This document shows positions 7,898-17,025 of a stretch of 64,000 bases of DNA, in pieces. The stretch is from HGM04593 sp045588345 (GTDB lineage: Bacteria; Bacteroidota; Bacteroidia; Bacteroidales; Bacteroidaceae): the NCBI GenBank assembly GCA_045588345.1, contig JAZNDZ010000109.1, positions 62,001 to 126,000 on the forward strand, given 5' to 3'. Both the position numbers and the translations under genes were made by a program. The first letter of the stretch is position 1, and every line of letters begins with the position of its first letter. The notes beneath the pieces are model-generated. The model was not told the DNA's origin, searched no databases, and worked only from the letters and a program-made list of their open reading frames with translations.

Positions 7898-8713
7898 TTA
7901 TTCAAATGTAAGTGTAATATATCCAAGATAGCGGCCATTCTTGCCCATCTGCTGCATGAGCACGTCTTTTCCCTCCTTGTTCTTGTAGCGAAGCGGTTTC
8001 TCGAAATAATCGTGCGAATGGCCTCCAAGGATAACATCTATACCCGATGTTTCGGCAGCCAAGCGTTCATCGTTATACTCATTGTTTATTTTCCAACCGA
8101 GATGCGACAGGCACACAATGACATCACACCCCTCTTTCTTTAGTGCCGCCACAGCATTGTTGGCAGCATCGATGGGAGAAATGAACCTGACACCTTTATA
8201 ATACTCCTTGGCTACAAGACCCTTGGGGTCGGGAGAAAGCCCGAACACACCGACCTTTTTGCCACCTCGCCGGATAACAGTATAGGGCGCTACAAGACCC
8301 TCGCACACGGTTCCTGTAAAGTCGTAGTTTGCACACACAACAGGGAAATCGGCCATAACGAAAAGCCGTGCCATGTTATCGAGCCCAAAGTCAAACTCAT
8401 GATTGCCTATGGTACATGCATCATAGTCCATGGCATTCATAAGGTCTATCTCTACAGCACCTTTAAAGGTATTGTAGTAGAGCGAACCCTGGGAAAAATC
8501 GCCGCAATCGAACAGTAGCACATTATTGCTGCCCAACGAGTCACGAAGATGCTCCAGCAACAATGCACGGTTGACAACACCGGCATTGCCGTTCTTTTCG
8601 GGTTCAATGCAACTATGCGTATCATTGGTATGCAGCAGTGTCAGCCTGCTGATGTCCTGCGCACTTGCCTGTAAGGCCAGAAAGACCAATGCTAAAGTAT
8701 AGAAATATTTCAT
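7898..8713 (-). CDS. Periplasmic metallophosphatase (5'-nucleotidase catalytic domain)
   Basis: This 271-residue exported enzyme has a signal peptide ending ASAQ. It contains the calcineurin-like phosphoesterase metal-binding blocks of UshA-type 5'-nucleotidases: HTNDTH (Asp31, His33), CGDFSQG (Asp72), GNHEFDFG (Asn104, His105), SHLG and GGHSHDYF (His232, His234). The polypeptide ends where a full 5'-nucleotidase would continue into the substrate-binding domain. That domain is encoded by the gene immediately upstream (4-bp spacing), so the two products probably assemble or act together on nucleotides or related phosphoesters in the periplasm. Confidence 0.88.
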   Translation of the reverse strand: MKYFYTLALVFLALQASAQDISRLTLLHTNDTHSCIEPEKNGNAGVVNRALLLEHLRDSLGSNNVLLFDCGDFSQGSLYYNTFKGAVEIDLMNAMDYDACTIGNHEFDFGLDNMARLFVMADFPVVCANYDFTGTVCEGLVAPYTVIRRGGKKVGVFGLSPDPKGLVAKEYYKGVRFISPIDAANNAVAALKKEGCDVIVCLSHLGWKINNEYNDERLAAETSGIDVILGGHSHDYFEKPLRYKNKEGKDVLMQQMGKNGRYLGYITLTFE

Positions 8714-8717
8714 ACCG

Positions 8718-9479
8718 TTACTCTTTTACTGTTATACGACCGTCGCACTCTGCACTAACAGTCTTGCCCTCGGCCGCGAGTCTCTTTATATACTGCACCA
8801 TAAGGTCACGTATTGTCACGTCATTCCTGACCAAACGCTCTGTACCCAAAGACAAAGCCGTCATCTTGTCATTTCCCTGCGAGAGATAATCCGATGTTGC
8901 AACGCGGTAATTGCGTGTCGGGTCCACAGGTTTGCCACCCACTGCAGCACTCACGAATTCTCCTTGCGGAGTTATCACCATTGTCATGCCCGAAATAGCC
9001 TCACCGCCTACAGATGCTATCTCTCGGCACAGTTGCATGAGCTGTTCGCCAGTGAGAGTCAATAAAGCAAGAGTATTCTCAAAAGGGAATACATTATATA
9101 TATCTCCGAAAGTTATTTTACCGGCCGATATATTGCTGCGCAGACCACCCTTATTGGTTATGGCCACATCGATATGCTCACCTGCAGATTCCCGTGCCAT
9201 GAGAAGAAGGGCATCGGCCGCAAAATTCATCAAAGGACTTTCAGGGATATGTTTTTCGAGCGTCATAGACGCTTCGCCTATGACAGGACGCTTGATGCTG
9301 TCGACCGACAAGCGGGCACCTTCAAGAATGGCACGCACCTCACCGGCACCGTCAACGCGTGACACAGCCTCAACCTTTATGTTGCCGCCTTCAACCGATA
9401 CAAGTTCTTTCTTCCTTATACATGAAACCGTCCCTGCAAGCAGCAACAGAGATACTGATATTAGAACAGAATTTCTCAT
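8718..9479 (-). CDS. Lipoprotein with 5'-nucleotidase C-terminal (substrate-binding) domain
   Basis: This 253-residue protein starts at 9479 (MRNSVLISVSLLLLAGTVSC) and has a clear lipobox with Cys20. A longer frame to 9674 only adds promoter sequence. It contains the 5'-nucleotidase C-terminal domain: ESPLMNFAADAL, NKGGLRSNI, GDIYNVFPFEN, 'LTLTGEQL' and the late SDYLSQGNDK segment. In one-chain enzymes this domain binds the nucleotide base. Here it is a separate lipid-anchored product, followed 4 bp later by the catalytic half. A promoter at 9500-9507 (TAACTTTG with TTG 20 bp upstream) drives the pair. Confidence 0.87.
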   Translation of the reverse strand: MRNSVLISVSLLLLAGTVSCIRKKELVSVEGGNIKVEAVSRVDGAGEVRAILEGARLSVDSIKRPVIGEASMTLEKHIPESPLMNFAADALLLMARESAGEHIDVAITNKGGLRSNISAGKITFGDIYNVFPFENTLALLTLTGEQLMQLCREIASVGGEAISGMTMVITPQGEFVSAAVGGKPVDPTRNYRVATSDYLSQGNDKMTALSLGTERLVRNDVTIRDLMVQYIKRLAAEGKTVSAECDGRITVKE

Positions 9480-9499
9480 TTCAAAACATTTCAATGCCC

Positions 9500-9530
9500 C
9501 AAAGTTAATACCAGACAATGAAATACGCAA
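9500..9530 (-). promoter_or_regulatory. Promoter of the 5'-nucleotidase/TlpA operon
   Basis: On the minus strand a TTG (9530-9528) and TAACTTTG (9507-9500) are spaced 20 bp apart, fitting the Bacteroidota -33/-7 arrangement. The ATG lies about 20 nt further at 9479. Confidence 0.6.
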
Positions 9531-9567
9531 TTTTCGCGACAGCAAAGAACAAAACACGAAGGAAGAT

Positions 9568-9598
9568 TTTGCAAAACAGGAAATTTGAACTATCTTTG
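9568..9598 (+). promoter_or_regulatory. Promoter of rplS
   Basis: TTTG (9568-9571) and TATCTTTG (9591-9598) are separated by 19 bp, a textbook Bacteroidota vegetative promoter. It leaves a leader of roughly 80 nt before the rplS ATG. Confidence 0.75.
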
Positions 9599-9683
9599 CC
9601 CCGCTTTCGGCGTAATCGCTGTCAAGGAAGAGTAACTTGATATGTTGCGTTTGAATGATTGAACAATTTAACAAATCAAAAAA

Positions 9684-10034
9684 ATGGATTTAATTAAAAT
9701 TGCTAAAGAAGCATTTGCTACTGACGTAAAGCGTGAGTTGGAATTTAACCCCGGTGACACAATCACAGTAGCTTACAAAATCATTGAGGGAACAAAAGAG
9801 CGTATCCAGATGTACCGTGGTGTTGTTATCCGTATCAGCGGTCACGGCAACGAGAAGCGTTTCACAGTACGCAAGATGTCTGGTACTGTAGGCGTTGAGC
9901 GTATCTTCCCTATGAACTCGCCTGCTATTGACAGCATCACTGTCAACAAGCGTGGTCGTGTTCGTCGTGCTAAACTTTACTACTTGCGCGCCCTCACAGG
10001 TAAGAAGGCCCGTATCAAGGAGATCAAGGCCTAA
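9684..10034 (+). CDS. rplS: 50S ribosomal protein L19
   Basis: This 116-residue protein is full length for bacterial L19, which sits at the 30S-50S interface of the ribosome. Diagnostic segments are FNPGDTITV, 'GTKERIQMYRGVVIRI', FTVRKMSGTVGVERIFP, SP.ID.I and RRAKLYYLR. It is transcribed alone from a strong promoter and closed by an intrinsic terminator, not within an rpsP-rimM-trmD operon as in Proteobacteria. Confidence 0.97.
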   Translation: MDLIKIAKEAFATDVKRELEFNPGDTITVAYKIIEGTKERIQMYRGVVIRISGHGNEKRFTVRKMSGTVGVERIFPMNSPAIDSITVNKRGRVRRAKLYYLRALTGKKARIKEIKA

Positions 10035-10057
10035 GCACCTGAATGATATCAGACATA

Positions 10058-10092
10058 GAGACTGACCACAAAAGGTCGGTCTCTTTTGTTTT
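10058..10092 (+). terminator. Intrinsic terminator of rplS
   Basis: The stem GAGACTGACC/GGTCGGTCTC (one U-G pair) has a short A-rich loop and is followed by TTTTGTTTT, about 25 bp after the rplS stop. Confidence 0.8.
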
Positions 10093-10156
10093 AAAACAGA
10101 CAGTTTCAACCAAAAGCCTCTCATAAGCGTTTATACCTTGCTAAAGGTTAAAACTT

Positions 10157-11545
10157 ATGACAAGACTTTATTTTACATTTCTATTGCTCTTTGCCCTGCA
10201 TGGCGCGGCGGCGCAACAAGGCGAAGAGTATCTTAGCAAGCCGCTTCCAAGGGAATGGAACGATGGCGAGTATTTCAACCAGACACTGCCGCCCGATGAC
10301 AAATGGTGGCAGAACTTTGATGACGCACTGCTCGATTCGCTGATAACGGTCGCTGCCAAGAATAACTATTCAGTGCTCGGTGCCATGGAGAACATAAGAA
10401 AGGCGCGTGCAGCATGGCGTATAGCCCAAGGCAAAATGATGCCCGTGCTGGACATGAGCCTTGGGTGGCAACGCACAAAAACAAGCGGGAACATAGCACA
10501 GACCATGTACAGCGAGGCGTGGGAAGGGCAGTTCAGCACAGGAGTTGCAATGCAATGGCAGGCCGATGTCTTCGGTAGCATATACATGCGTTCAAAGGCG
10601 CAGAAAATGCTTTTTATGGCAACAGAGGAAGAATACAAGGCCGTAATGGTCACACTCACTGCCAACGTAGCATCGACATACTTCTCGCTCAGGGAGTCGT
10701 TGGCACGTATGCAGGTGCTGCGAGAGAATGTAAACTCGCAACGCGAAATTATGGATATTGTAGTTTCGCGCTACAACACGGGCCTTGCTTCAAAGCTCGA
10801 TGTGGCACAATCGCGAAGCATATACCATAGCACCCTTGCACAGATTCCTGCCATGCAGGCAACAATAGACAGTTACCGCAACAACATGGCTGTGCTGTTG
10901 GGGATATATCCACAGGAACTTGACGGCTGGCTGAAGGAGGGTTACAGCCTCCCTTCGTATATTGAACCTGTGAGTGTGGGCATACCGGCTGCACTCATAA
11001 GACGACGGCCTGATGTGCGTGCAGCAGAAAAAGAGGTCGAAGCCAATGCAGCCTTGCTGGGGGCAGCAAAACGCGACTGGTTTCCGGAACTGTTCCTTAC
11101 CGGTTCCATAGGATTTGCTTCGGGGGAATTGAAGCATCTATTCCGCTCCAAGAGCCTTACATGGGAAATCGCCCCCTCTCTCAAATGGAACATATTCAGT
11201 GGCGGCGAAACGATAAATGCCACACGCGAGGCACGTGCCACACTTGACCAAAGCATTGCATCGTTCAATTCAACGGTGCTGACAGCCATGCAAGAAGCCG
11301 AGAGCGCAATGTCGCAATACCGGAACTCAATTGAGCAGATTGTATCATTACGCGAGGCTGTAAACCAAAACAACGAGACACTAACCCTTTCGCTTGAACT
11401 GTACAAGCAGGGACTGAGCGAATACCAGAATGTACTCGATGCCCAGCGCACCCTTCTCACCTACCAGGATTATCTTGTGCAGGCACAAGCAGGTTCACTT
11501 ATATACCTCATTAAATTATATGAAGCATTGGGCGGTGGATGGTAA
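10157..11545 (+). CDS. Outer-membrane efflux channel, TolC/OprM (NodT) family
   Basis: This 462-residue exported protein has a signal peptide ending AAAQ and the double outer-membrane-efflux repeat of OprM/NodT-type channels. Early family residues are KWWQNFDDALLDSLI and a helix with ARAAWRIAQGKMMP. The second repeat includes IRRRPDVRAAE, GAAKRDWFPELFLTGSIGF, WNIFSGG and a final coiled stretch ending LYEALGGGW. The trimer forms the outer-membrane duct for the RND pump encoded just downstream. It lacks a lipobox Cys, unlike many OprM homologues. It is first of a three-gene operon ordered channel, adaptor, pump. Confidence 0.92.
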   Translation: MTRLYFTFLLLFALHGAAAQQGEEYLSKPLPREWNDGEYFNQTLPPDDKWWQNFDDALLDSLITVAAKNNYSVLGAMENIRKARAAWRIAQGKMMPVLDMSLGWQRTKTSGNIAQTMYSEAWEGQFSTGVAMQWQADVFGSIYMRSKAQKMLFMATEEEYKAVMVTLTANVASTYFSLRESLARMQVLRENVNSQREIMDIVVSRYNTGLASKLDVAQSRSIYHSTLAQIPAMQATIDSYRNNMAVLLGIYPQELDGWLKEGYSLPSYIEPVSVGIPAALIRRRPDVRAAEKEVEANAALLGAAKRDWFPELFLTGSIGFASGELKHLFRSKSLTWEIAPSLKWNIFSGGETINATREARATLDQSIASFNSTVLTAMQEAESAMSQYRNSIEQIVSLREAVNQNNETLTLSLELYKQGLSEYQNVLDAQRTLLTYQDYLVQAQAGSLIYLIKLYEALGGGW

Positions 11546-11588
11546 ACAAAAGAGCAGCAAGACGAGTACCTTATTAATAATAACATAG

Positions 11589-12704
11589 ATGAAAAAGATA
11601 TTATATATAGTGGCAATGATTGCACTTGTTGCCTGCCACAAGAAAAACGAGAGCATAAACGGGATGAGTGCGCTTCCGGTAGAAGTTGCAATGCCCGAAG
11701 TAAAAGACATTACCCTAACGCGCGAATATCCAGGTTACCTTGCTGCCGACGCGGCAATACCTATTATGGGACGCGTGAACGGTACCATAATGAAGCGCAG
11801 TTTCATTGAAGGAGAGAGAGTGAAGAAAGGTGACCCGTTGTTTGTAATAGAGCCTACACTGTACCAGAATACCGTAGAACAGGCCACTGCTGCAGTAAAG
11901 ACCGCCGAGGCTGAACTTGAATATGCCAGAAGCAACTACGAACGAATGAAAGTGGCAATCAACAGCAATGCAGTGAGCCAGATTGAACTTCTTCAGGCAA
12001 AAAGCCGTGTAGAGAGTTGCGAGGCTGCTCTGGAAAACAGCAATGCAGCACTCAAAAGCGCAAAGACCAAACTGGGTTACTGCTACATAAAGGCACCCGA
12101 AGACGGAGTTACAAGCCTTGCCAAATACCCTGTCGGAGCATATATTTCGGGTGAGACAAGCCCCGCAGAACTGTGCCGGCTGTACAAAGACAAGATAATG
12201 TACGCATTTTTTGACATTACCGACAACCAGTGGCTCAAGAAAGTACAGCAAGGAAGCGAAAGCATGGACCAGAGCGATATCACATTCACCATAGGAGAAG
12301 GCAAGAAATTCCGTTGGAACGCAAAGATTGATTTTCTTGCCCCGGCAGTAAACCTTAGCACCGGAACATTGCAGGTGAGAGCAGAACTGGACAACAGCAG
12401 CGGAACACTGAAACCCGGCAGTTATATAAGCGTTACTATGCCATACGAGGAGGTTAAAGACGCGACTCTTGTACATGACGCATCTATCGGCACCGACCAA
12501 TTGGGCAAATACCTGTATATTGTGAACAGTTCGAACGAGATTGAATACCGCAGGATTGAAGTGGGTTCTCTCATTGACGACACCATGCGACTTGTCACCG
12601 GCGGACTTGAACCATCCGACCGCTATGTAACCAAAGCCTTGCTAAAGGTACGTAACGGCATGCCTGTAACCCCTATTATGGACAACAAAACTGCACAGCC
12701 ATGA
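11589..12704 (+). CDS. RND efflux periplasmic adaptor lipoprotein (AcrA-like)
   Basis: This 371-residue membrane-fusion protein has a lipobox ending VAC (Cys16). It has the usual order: beta-barrel strands near VKDITLTREYPGYL, a barrel-sandwich half (GRVNGTIMKRSFIEGERVKKGDPLF), an alpha-hairpin with heptads (~residues 95-155), the second lipoyl half (LGYCYIKAPEDGV), then beta-barrel and membrane-proximal domains. It bridges the inner-membrane pump and the TolC-like channel. Its stop codon overlaps the pump start (ATGA at 12701-12704), indicating translational coupling. Substrates cannot be read from sequence. Confidence 0.93.
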   Translation: MKKILYIVAMIALVACHKKNESINGMSALPVEVAMPEVKDITLTREYPGYLAADAAIPIMGRVNGTIMKRSFIEGERVKKGDPLFVIEPTLYQNTVEQATAAVKTAEAELEYARSNYERMKVAINSNAVSQIELLQAKSRVESCEAALENSNAALKSAKTKLGYCYIKAPEDGVTSLAKYPVGAYISGETSPAELCRLYKDKIMYAFFDITDNQWLKKVQQGSESMDQSDITFTIGEGKKFRWNAKIDFLAPAVNLSTGTLQVRAELDNSSGTLKPGSYISVTMPYEEVKDATLVHDASIGTDQLGKYLYIVNSSNEIEYRRIEVGSLIDDTMRLVTGGLEPSDRYVTKALLKVRNGMPVTPIMDNKTAQP

Positions 12705-15700
12705 AATTCTCAAGATTCTTTATAGAACGCCCCATTTTCGCTACAGTGCTTTCACTTTTACTGCTCGTGGCCGGATGCGTTGCCCTTTTTGTACTCCCCA
12801 TTGACCAATACCCCTCGATTACCCCTCCGACGGTACAGGTGACAGCCGTGTACCCCGGTGCGAACGCCGAGACCATTGCACAGACGGTGGGAATTCCCAT
12901 TGAGCAGCAAGTAAACGGAGTAGACGGTATGCTGTACATGAGTTCAACCTCATCTTCTTCGGGTACCTATCAGTTAACGGTAACATTTGAAGTAGGAACC
13001 GACATTGACATGGCAACAGTGCTGGTACAAAATAGGGTGAACATAGCATTGAACTCCTTGCCGAGCGAGGTGATACAACAAGGGGTAACGGTACAGAAAC
13101 AATCGACCAACATCGTGCTGTTTATCACTCTCACCGGCAACGAGAACTATGACCAGCTCTACCTGTCGAACTATGCTGAATTACAGATTGTAGACCAATT
13201 GACGCGTACTCCCGGCGTAGGCGGGGTAAACATAATGGGTGTAGGCAACTACTCCATGCGCGTGTGGCTGGACCCCGAGGCCATGCGCATACGCGGCATT
13301 TCACCGGCCGAGGTATACCAGGCAATAAGCAAGCAGAACCTCGCTGTTTCGGCAGGATATGTAGGACAAACCTTTGACGCATCGGCCGACAACGCATTCC
13401 AATACACGCTTAATGTTCAAGGCCGCTTGAACAGCACAAACGAGTTTGCCGACATTGTAATACGCAATGACGGAGTGGAGATGCTGCGTTTGGGCGACAT
13501 TGCACAGATTGAGATTGGTAGCGAGACCTACTCATCTTCATCGCGCCTTAAAGGCATGCCCACGGCTGCGCTTGCCGTCTACCAGTCACCGGGTTCAAGT
13601 TCCTTGGCAGTCTCTAAAGCCGTGAAAGCAAAAATGGTGGAACTGGCCGAGGCATTCCCGCCCGGCGTAGATTACCAGATAGCACTTGACACTACCGATG
13701 TGGTGCGCAGTTCAATAGAAGAGGTGTTGTATACATTCCTTGAGACTACTGTGCTTGTGGTGCTTGTCATATTCCTTTTCCTGCAGAACTGGAGAGCCAC
13801 GCTAATTCCGTGTCTCACCATTCCGGTATCGCTGATAGGTACACTGGCAGTGATGCAGTTGTTGGGATTTTCAATAAACACCCTTACTCTTTTCGGACTC
13901 ATTCTGGCAATTGCCATTGTGGTTGACGATGCAATTGTAGTAGTAGAGAATGCTACGCGAATAATTGACGATGAGGGACTTTCTCCACGTGAGGCTACGG
14001 AAAAGGCCATGGACGAGATTACAAGCCCTATAATAGGAGTTGTGCTGGTGATGCTGGCGGTGTTCATCCCGACAACGATGATTGGCGGAATATCGGGAGA
14101 ATTGTATAAACAGTTCGCACTTACCATAGCCACAGCGACACTGCTCAGCGGATTCAACTCTTTGACACTGACCCCGGCTCTGAGCGCATTGCTGCTGCGC
14201 CCCTCGAAAGGGAGAAAACAAGGTTGGTTCTTCCATTGGTTCAACAAGGGGTACGATGCCATGCAACGCGGATTTGACAGATGCGTGGATTTCCTGCTCA
14301 GGCGCGCATGGATTGCTGCAATGACATTCTGCGCAATGGTTGTGCTTGCCATATACATGTTCACCTACTGGCCCACCACTTTTATCCCTGATGAAGATGA
14401 CGGCTATTTCATCGTGAGTGTACAGTTACCTCCGGCGGCATCGCTGTCGCGTACAGAATCCGTAGCAAAAGAGATTGAACAGATAATCGCGGCATACCCC
14501 GAGGTCAAGACATATATAAGCATCAGCGGGTTCAGCATACTGAACAGTGGCAAGCAGAGCAATGCAGCCAGCGTGTTCGTAGTACTGAAGGATTGGAGTC
14601 TCAGGAAAGAGAAGAGCGAATCGGCGGCGGCAATTGTAGAGAGGTTCAACAAGGAGGCGTACATCAGGATTGCCGGAGCACAATGCTTTGCTTTCGTTCC
14701 ACCGGCAATACCCGGAATAGGCAATGTAGGCGGACTGCAGGCACAGCTTGAGGACCGTAAGGCATTGGGACTTACAGAAATGCAGAAAGCATTGGACGCA
14801 CTGCAGGAAAACATAGGAAAAGAGAGTGCAATAGCCTCAATGAACAGTTCTTTTGAAGCCGACGTGCCGCAGTTCTTCATAAACATTGACCGCGACAAGG
14901 CAACATCAATGGGGCTTGACATTGGAGCGGTGCTCTCAACACTCAGTTATTACATGGGTGCCATATATGTAAATGACTTTGTTCTTTTGGGAAGAATCTG
15001 GCAGGTAAAGATGGCTGCAAGTGAGAGGAATCAGAAAGTCATCGAAAGCATAATGCAGTTGAGCCTCGCCAACAACAGGGGCGAAATGGTACCGTTCAGC
15101 AGTTTTGTCACTACAGAGGAAATTCTTGGCAGCGACCAGCTTGTACGGTACAACATGTACAACAGTGCGACCATAACATGCAATGCAGCCACGGGCTACA
15201 GTTCAAGTCAAGTAATGGATGAATTTGCGGCGCTTTTCAGGGCGCAGCTTGGCGAGGAGTTCGGCTACGAGTGGACCGGTGTTGCCTTTCAGGAACAGAA
15301 AGCAGGCAAGAACACTGCTGCGATATTCGGTCTCGCATTGCTTGTCGCTTTCCTTGTACTGGCTGCACAGTACGAAAGTTGGGCAAGCCCAGTCGCAGCC
15401 ATAATGGGCGTACCGATTGCTCTTCTGGGTGCCATTGCCGGATGCTGGCTTGTGGATATTCCTGTGAGCATATACACCGAGATTGGAATAATTCTTTTGA
15501 TAGCCCTGAGCGCTAAGAACGGCATATTGATTGTGGAGTTCGCACGCGACTACCGCGCCGCAGGCAAGGATATACGCCTGAGCGCTGCCGAGGCCGGGCA
15601 TGTGCGTCTGCGCCCTATTCTAATGACTTCGCTCTCATTTGTCATCGGCGTAATGCCTTTGCTTTTTGCAGCCGGAGCCGGAGCCGGAGCACGCTTGTCA

Positions 15701-15817
15701 TTAGGAGCTGCCGTTGTGTTCGGGATGTTGCTGAACACGGTAATAGCCACACTGTACATCCCCAACTGGTATGAATGGATGCAGAAACTGGAAGAACGGT
15801 GGAGAAAACCACGATAA
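12701..15817 (+). CDS. RND multidrug efflux transporter, HAE1/AcrB family
   Basis: This 1038-residue inner-membrane pump is full length for the HAE1 family and has 12 predicted membrane helices in two repeats. It starts MKFSRFFIERPIFATV and has the family signature FVLPIDQYP..TPP. The proton-relay pair falls in AIVVDDAIVVVEN (Asp409, Asp410), and the second-half counterpart is LLIALSAKNGILIVEFA with its essential Lys. It exports amphipathic compounds using the proton gradient and works with the adaptor and channel encoded upstream. A perfect hairpin terminator follows within 20 bp. No local regulator gene is visible. Confidence 0.95.
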   Translation: MKFSRFFIERPIFATVLSLLLLVAGCVALFVLPIDQYPSITPPTVQVTAVYPGANAETIAQTVGIPIEQQVNGVDGMLYMSSTSSSSGTYQLTVTFEVGTDIDMATVLVQNRVNIALNSLPSEVIQQGVTVQKQSTNIVLFITLTGNENYDQLYLSNYAELQIVDQLTRTPGVGGVNIMGVGNYSMRVWLDPEAMRIRGISPAEVYQAISKQNLAVSAGYVGQTFDASADNAFQYTLNVQGRLNSTNEFADIVIRNDGVEMLRLGDIAQIEIGSETYSSSSRLKGMPTAALAVYQSPGSSSLAVSKAVKAKMVELAEAFPPGVDYQIALDTTDVVRSSIEEVLYTFLETTVLVVLVIFLFLQNWRATLIPCLTIPVSLIGTLAVMQLLGFSINTLTLFGLILAIAIVVDDAIVVVENATRIIDDEGLSPREATEKAMDEITSPIIGVVLVMLAVFIPTTMIGGISGELYKQFALTIATATLLSGFNSLTLTPALSALLLRPSKGRKQGWFFHWFNKGYDAMQRGFDRCVDFLLRRAWIAAMTFCAMVVLAIYMFTYWPTTFIPDEDDGYFIVSVQLPPAASLSRTESVAKEIEQIIAAYPEVKTYISISGFSILNSGKQSNAASVFVVLKDWSLRKEKSESAAAIVERFNKEAYIRIAGAQCFAFVPPAIPGIGNVGGLQAQLEDRKALGLTEMQKALDALQENIGKESAIASMNSSFEADVPQFFINIDRDKATSMGLDIGAVLSTLSYYMGAIYVNDFVLLGRIWQVKMAASERNQKVIESIMQLSLANNRGEMVPFSSFVTTEEILGSDQLVRYNMYNSATITCNAATGYSSSQVMDEFAALFRAQLGEEFGYEWTGVAFQEQKAGKNTAAIFGLALLVAFLVLAAQYESWASPVAAIMGVPIALLGAIAGCWLVDIPVSIYTEIGIILLIALSAKNGILIVEFARDYRAAGKDIRLSAAEAGHVRLRPILMTSLSFVIGVMPLLFAAGAGAGARLSLGAAVVFGMLLNTVIATLYIPNWYEWMQKLEERWRKPR

Positions 15818-15831
15818 TGAACGGTTATTAC

Positions 15832-15861
15832 AAAAAATACCGGCAAATGCCGGTATTTTTT
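15832..15861. terminator. Perfect hairpin terminator after the efflux operon
   Basis: Fourteen-base arms (AAAAAATACCGGCA and its exact complement) are separated by 2 nt. This gives a GC-core hairpin followed by TTTTTT on the plus strand. It starts 15 bp after the pump stop. Confidence 0.85.
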
Positions 15862-15872
15862 GTACTGTTTCG

Positions 15873-15880
15873 TATATTTG
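15873..15880 (+). promoter_or_regulatory. Candidate -7 element for the GH130 gene
   Basis: TATATTTG is an exact consensus -7 element 113 nt upstream of the GH130 ATG and just beyond the efflux terminator. A -33 element at normal spacing is not obvious. Confidence 0.5.
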
Positions 15881-15992
15881 CAGTAAAGTGGAGAAAAGGC
15901 AAACGAAGACACAGGAACATTGGTGCTGACCTTATGGAACCCGGACGCTTGCCACATTCCAATCAAAAACAACACAAAAACATTATAGAATT

Positions 15993-16967
15993 ATGAGCAA
16001 AAAGACTACAATGCCTTGGGAAGAGCGCCCCGAAGGATGCAAGGATGTGATGTGGCGTTACTCTAAGAACCCGGTAATAGACCGCTATGCAATCCCGACT
16101 TCAAACAGCATATTCAACAGCGCTGTCGTTCCTTTCAAGGACGGCTATGCCGGTGTATTCCGTTGCGACAACAAGGCTGTACAGATGAATATCTTTGCCG
16201 GATTCAGCAAGGACGGTATAAATTGGGAAATCGAGCATGAGCCTATTGTATTCAAGGCCGGAAATACAGAGATGATTGAATCGGAGTATAAATATGACCC
16301 GCGTGTGACATGGATTGAGGACCGTTACTGGATTACATGGTGCAACGGTTACCATGGCCCCACAATCGGCATCGGATATACATTTGACTTCAAGGAGTTC
16401 TTCCAGTGCGAGAACGCATTTCTGCCGTTCAACCGCAACGGCGTATTGTTCCCCCAGAAGATTGACGGCAAATATGCAATGTTGAGCCGCCCAAGCGACA
16501 ACGGCCATACACCGTTCGGTGACATATACATAAGCTACAGCCCGGACATGAAATACTGGGGCGAGCACCGTTGTGTAATGAAAGTCACTCCGTTCCCCGA
16601 AAGCGCATGGCAATGCACCAAGATTGGTGCCGGCTCTGTACCCATTCTAACCGATGAGGGTTGGTTGCTTTTCTATCACGGTGTAATTACTACATGCAAC
16701 GGATTCCGTTACTCTATGGGTGCGGCATTGCTTGACAAGAACGACCCATCAAAGGTACTCTGCCGCACAAAGCCCTATCTGCTTGCTCCGGCTGCACCTT
16801 ACGAACTTGCAGGTGACGTTCCCAACGTCGTGTTCCCATGCGCAGCACTAAACGACGGCGACAAGGTTGCTGTTTACTATGGAGCAGCCGACACTGTTGT
16901 AGGAATGGCTTTCGGTTACATAAGCGAAATAATCGAATTCATAAAGAAGAACAGCACAAAACTGTAA
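15993..16967 (+). CDS. GH130 beta-1,4-mannoside phosphorylase
   Basis: This 324-residue cytosolic enzyme has the five-bladed propeller of glycoside hydrolase family 130. Motifs include NSIFNSAVVPFKDGY, FRCDNK, the catalytic acid in YKYDPR (Asp102), WCNGYHGPTIGIGYT, and phosphate-binding basic residues plus GAGSVPI and FYHGV. The N-terminal MPWEERPEGCKDVMWRY extension is typical of subfamily 2, whose members phosphorolyse Man-beta-1,4-GlcNAc or beta-1,4-mannooligosaccharides. The family and phosphorolytic mechanism are clear; the exact acceptor is inference. No mannanase, GlcNAc-processing gene or SusCD pair is adjacent, so it is an orphan here. Confidence 0.88.
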   Translation: MSKKTTMPWEERPEGCKDVMWRYSKNPVIDRYAIPTSNSIFNSAVVPFKDGYAGVFRCDNKAVQMNIFAGFSKDGINWEIEHEPIVFKAGNTEMIESEYKYDPRVTWIEDRYWITWCNGYHGPTIGIGYTFDFKEFFQCENAFLPFNRNGVLFPQKIDGKYAMLSRPSDNGHTPFGDIYISYSPDMKYWGEHRCVMKVTPFPESAWQCTKIGAGSVPILTDEGWLLFYHGVITTCNGFRYSMGAALLDKNDPSKVLCRTKPYLLAPAAPYELAGDVPNVVFPCAALNDGDKVAVYYGAADTVVGMAFGYISEIIEFIKKNSTKL

Positions 16968-16985
16968 TGTTCTTACACAAAGAGA

Positions 16986-16994
16986 GGGGGGGGG
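16986..16994 (+). repeat. Nine-G homopolymer tract
   Basis: An uninterrupted run of nine G residues lies 18 bp past the GH130 stop, in non-coding DNA directly ahead of the structured intergenic repeat. Such tracts are prone to slippage. Confidence 0.85.
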
Positions 16995-17025
16995 CAACCC
17001 TAAAGCCCACTTTCTGAACGAGCAA

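Noticed and set aside
9480..9674. 65-residue N-terminal extension of the 5'-nucleotidase C-terminal lipoprotein
   Set aside because: The extension overlaps the gene's own promoter and the rplS promoter, and it hides a perfect lipoprotein signal that starts at 9479.
11715..12500. 261-codon open frame on the minus strand
   Set aside because: It lies wholly inside the efflux adaptor gene on the other strand and shows no domain or start signal.
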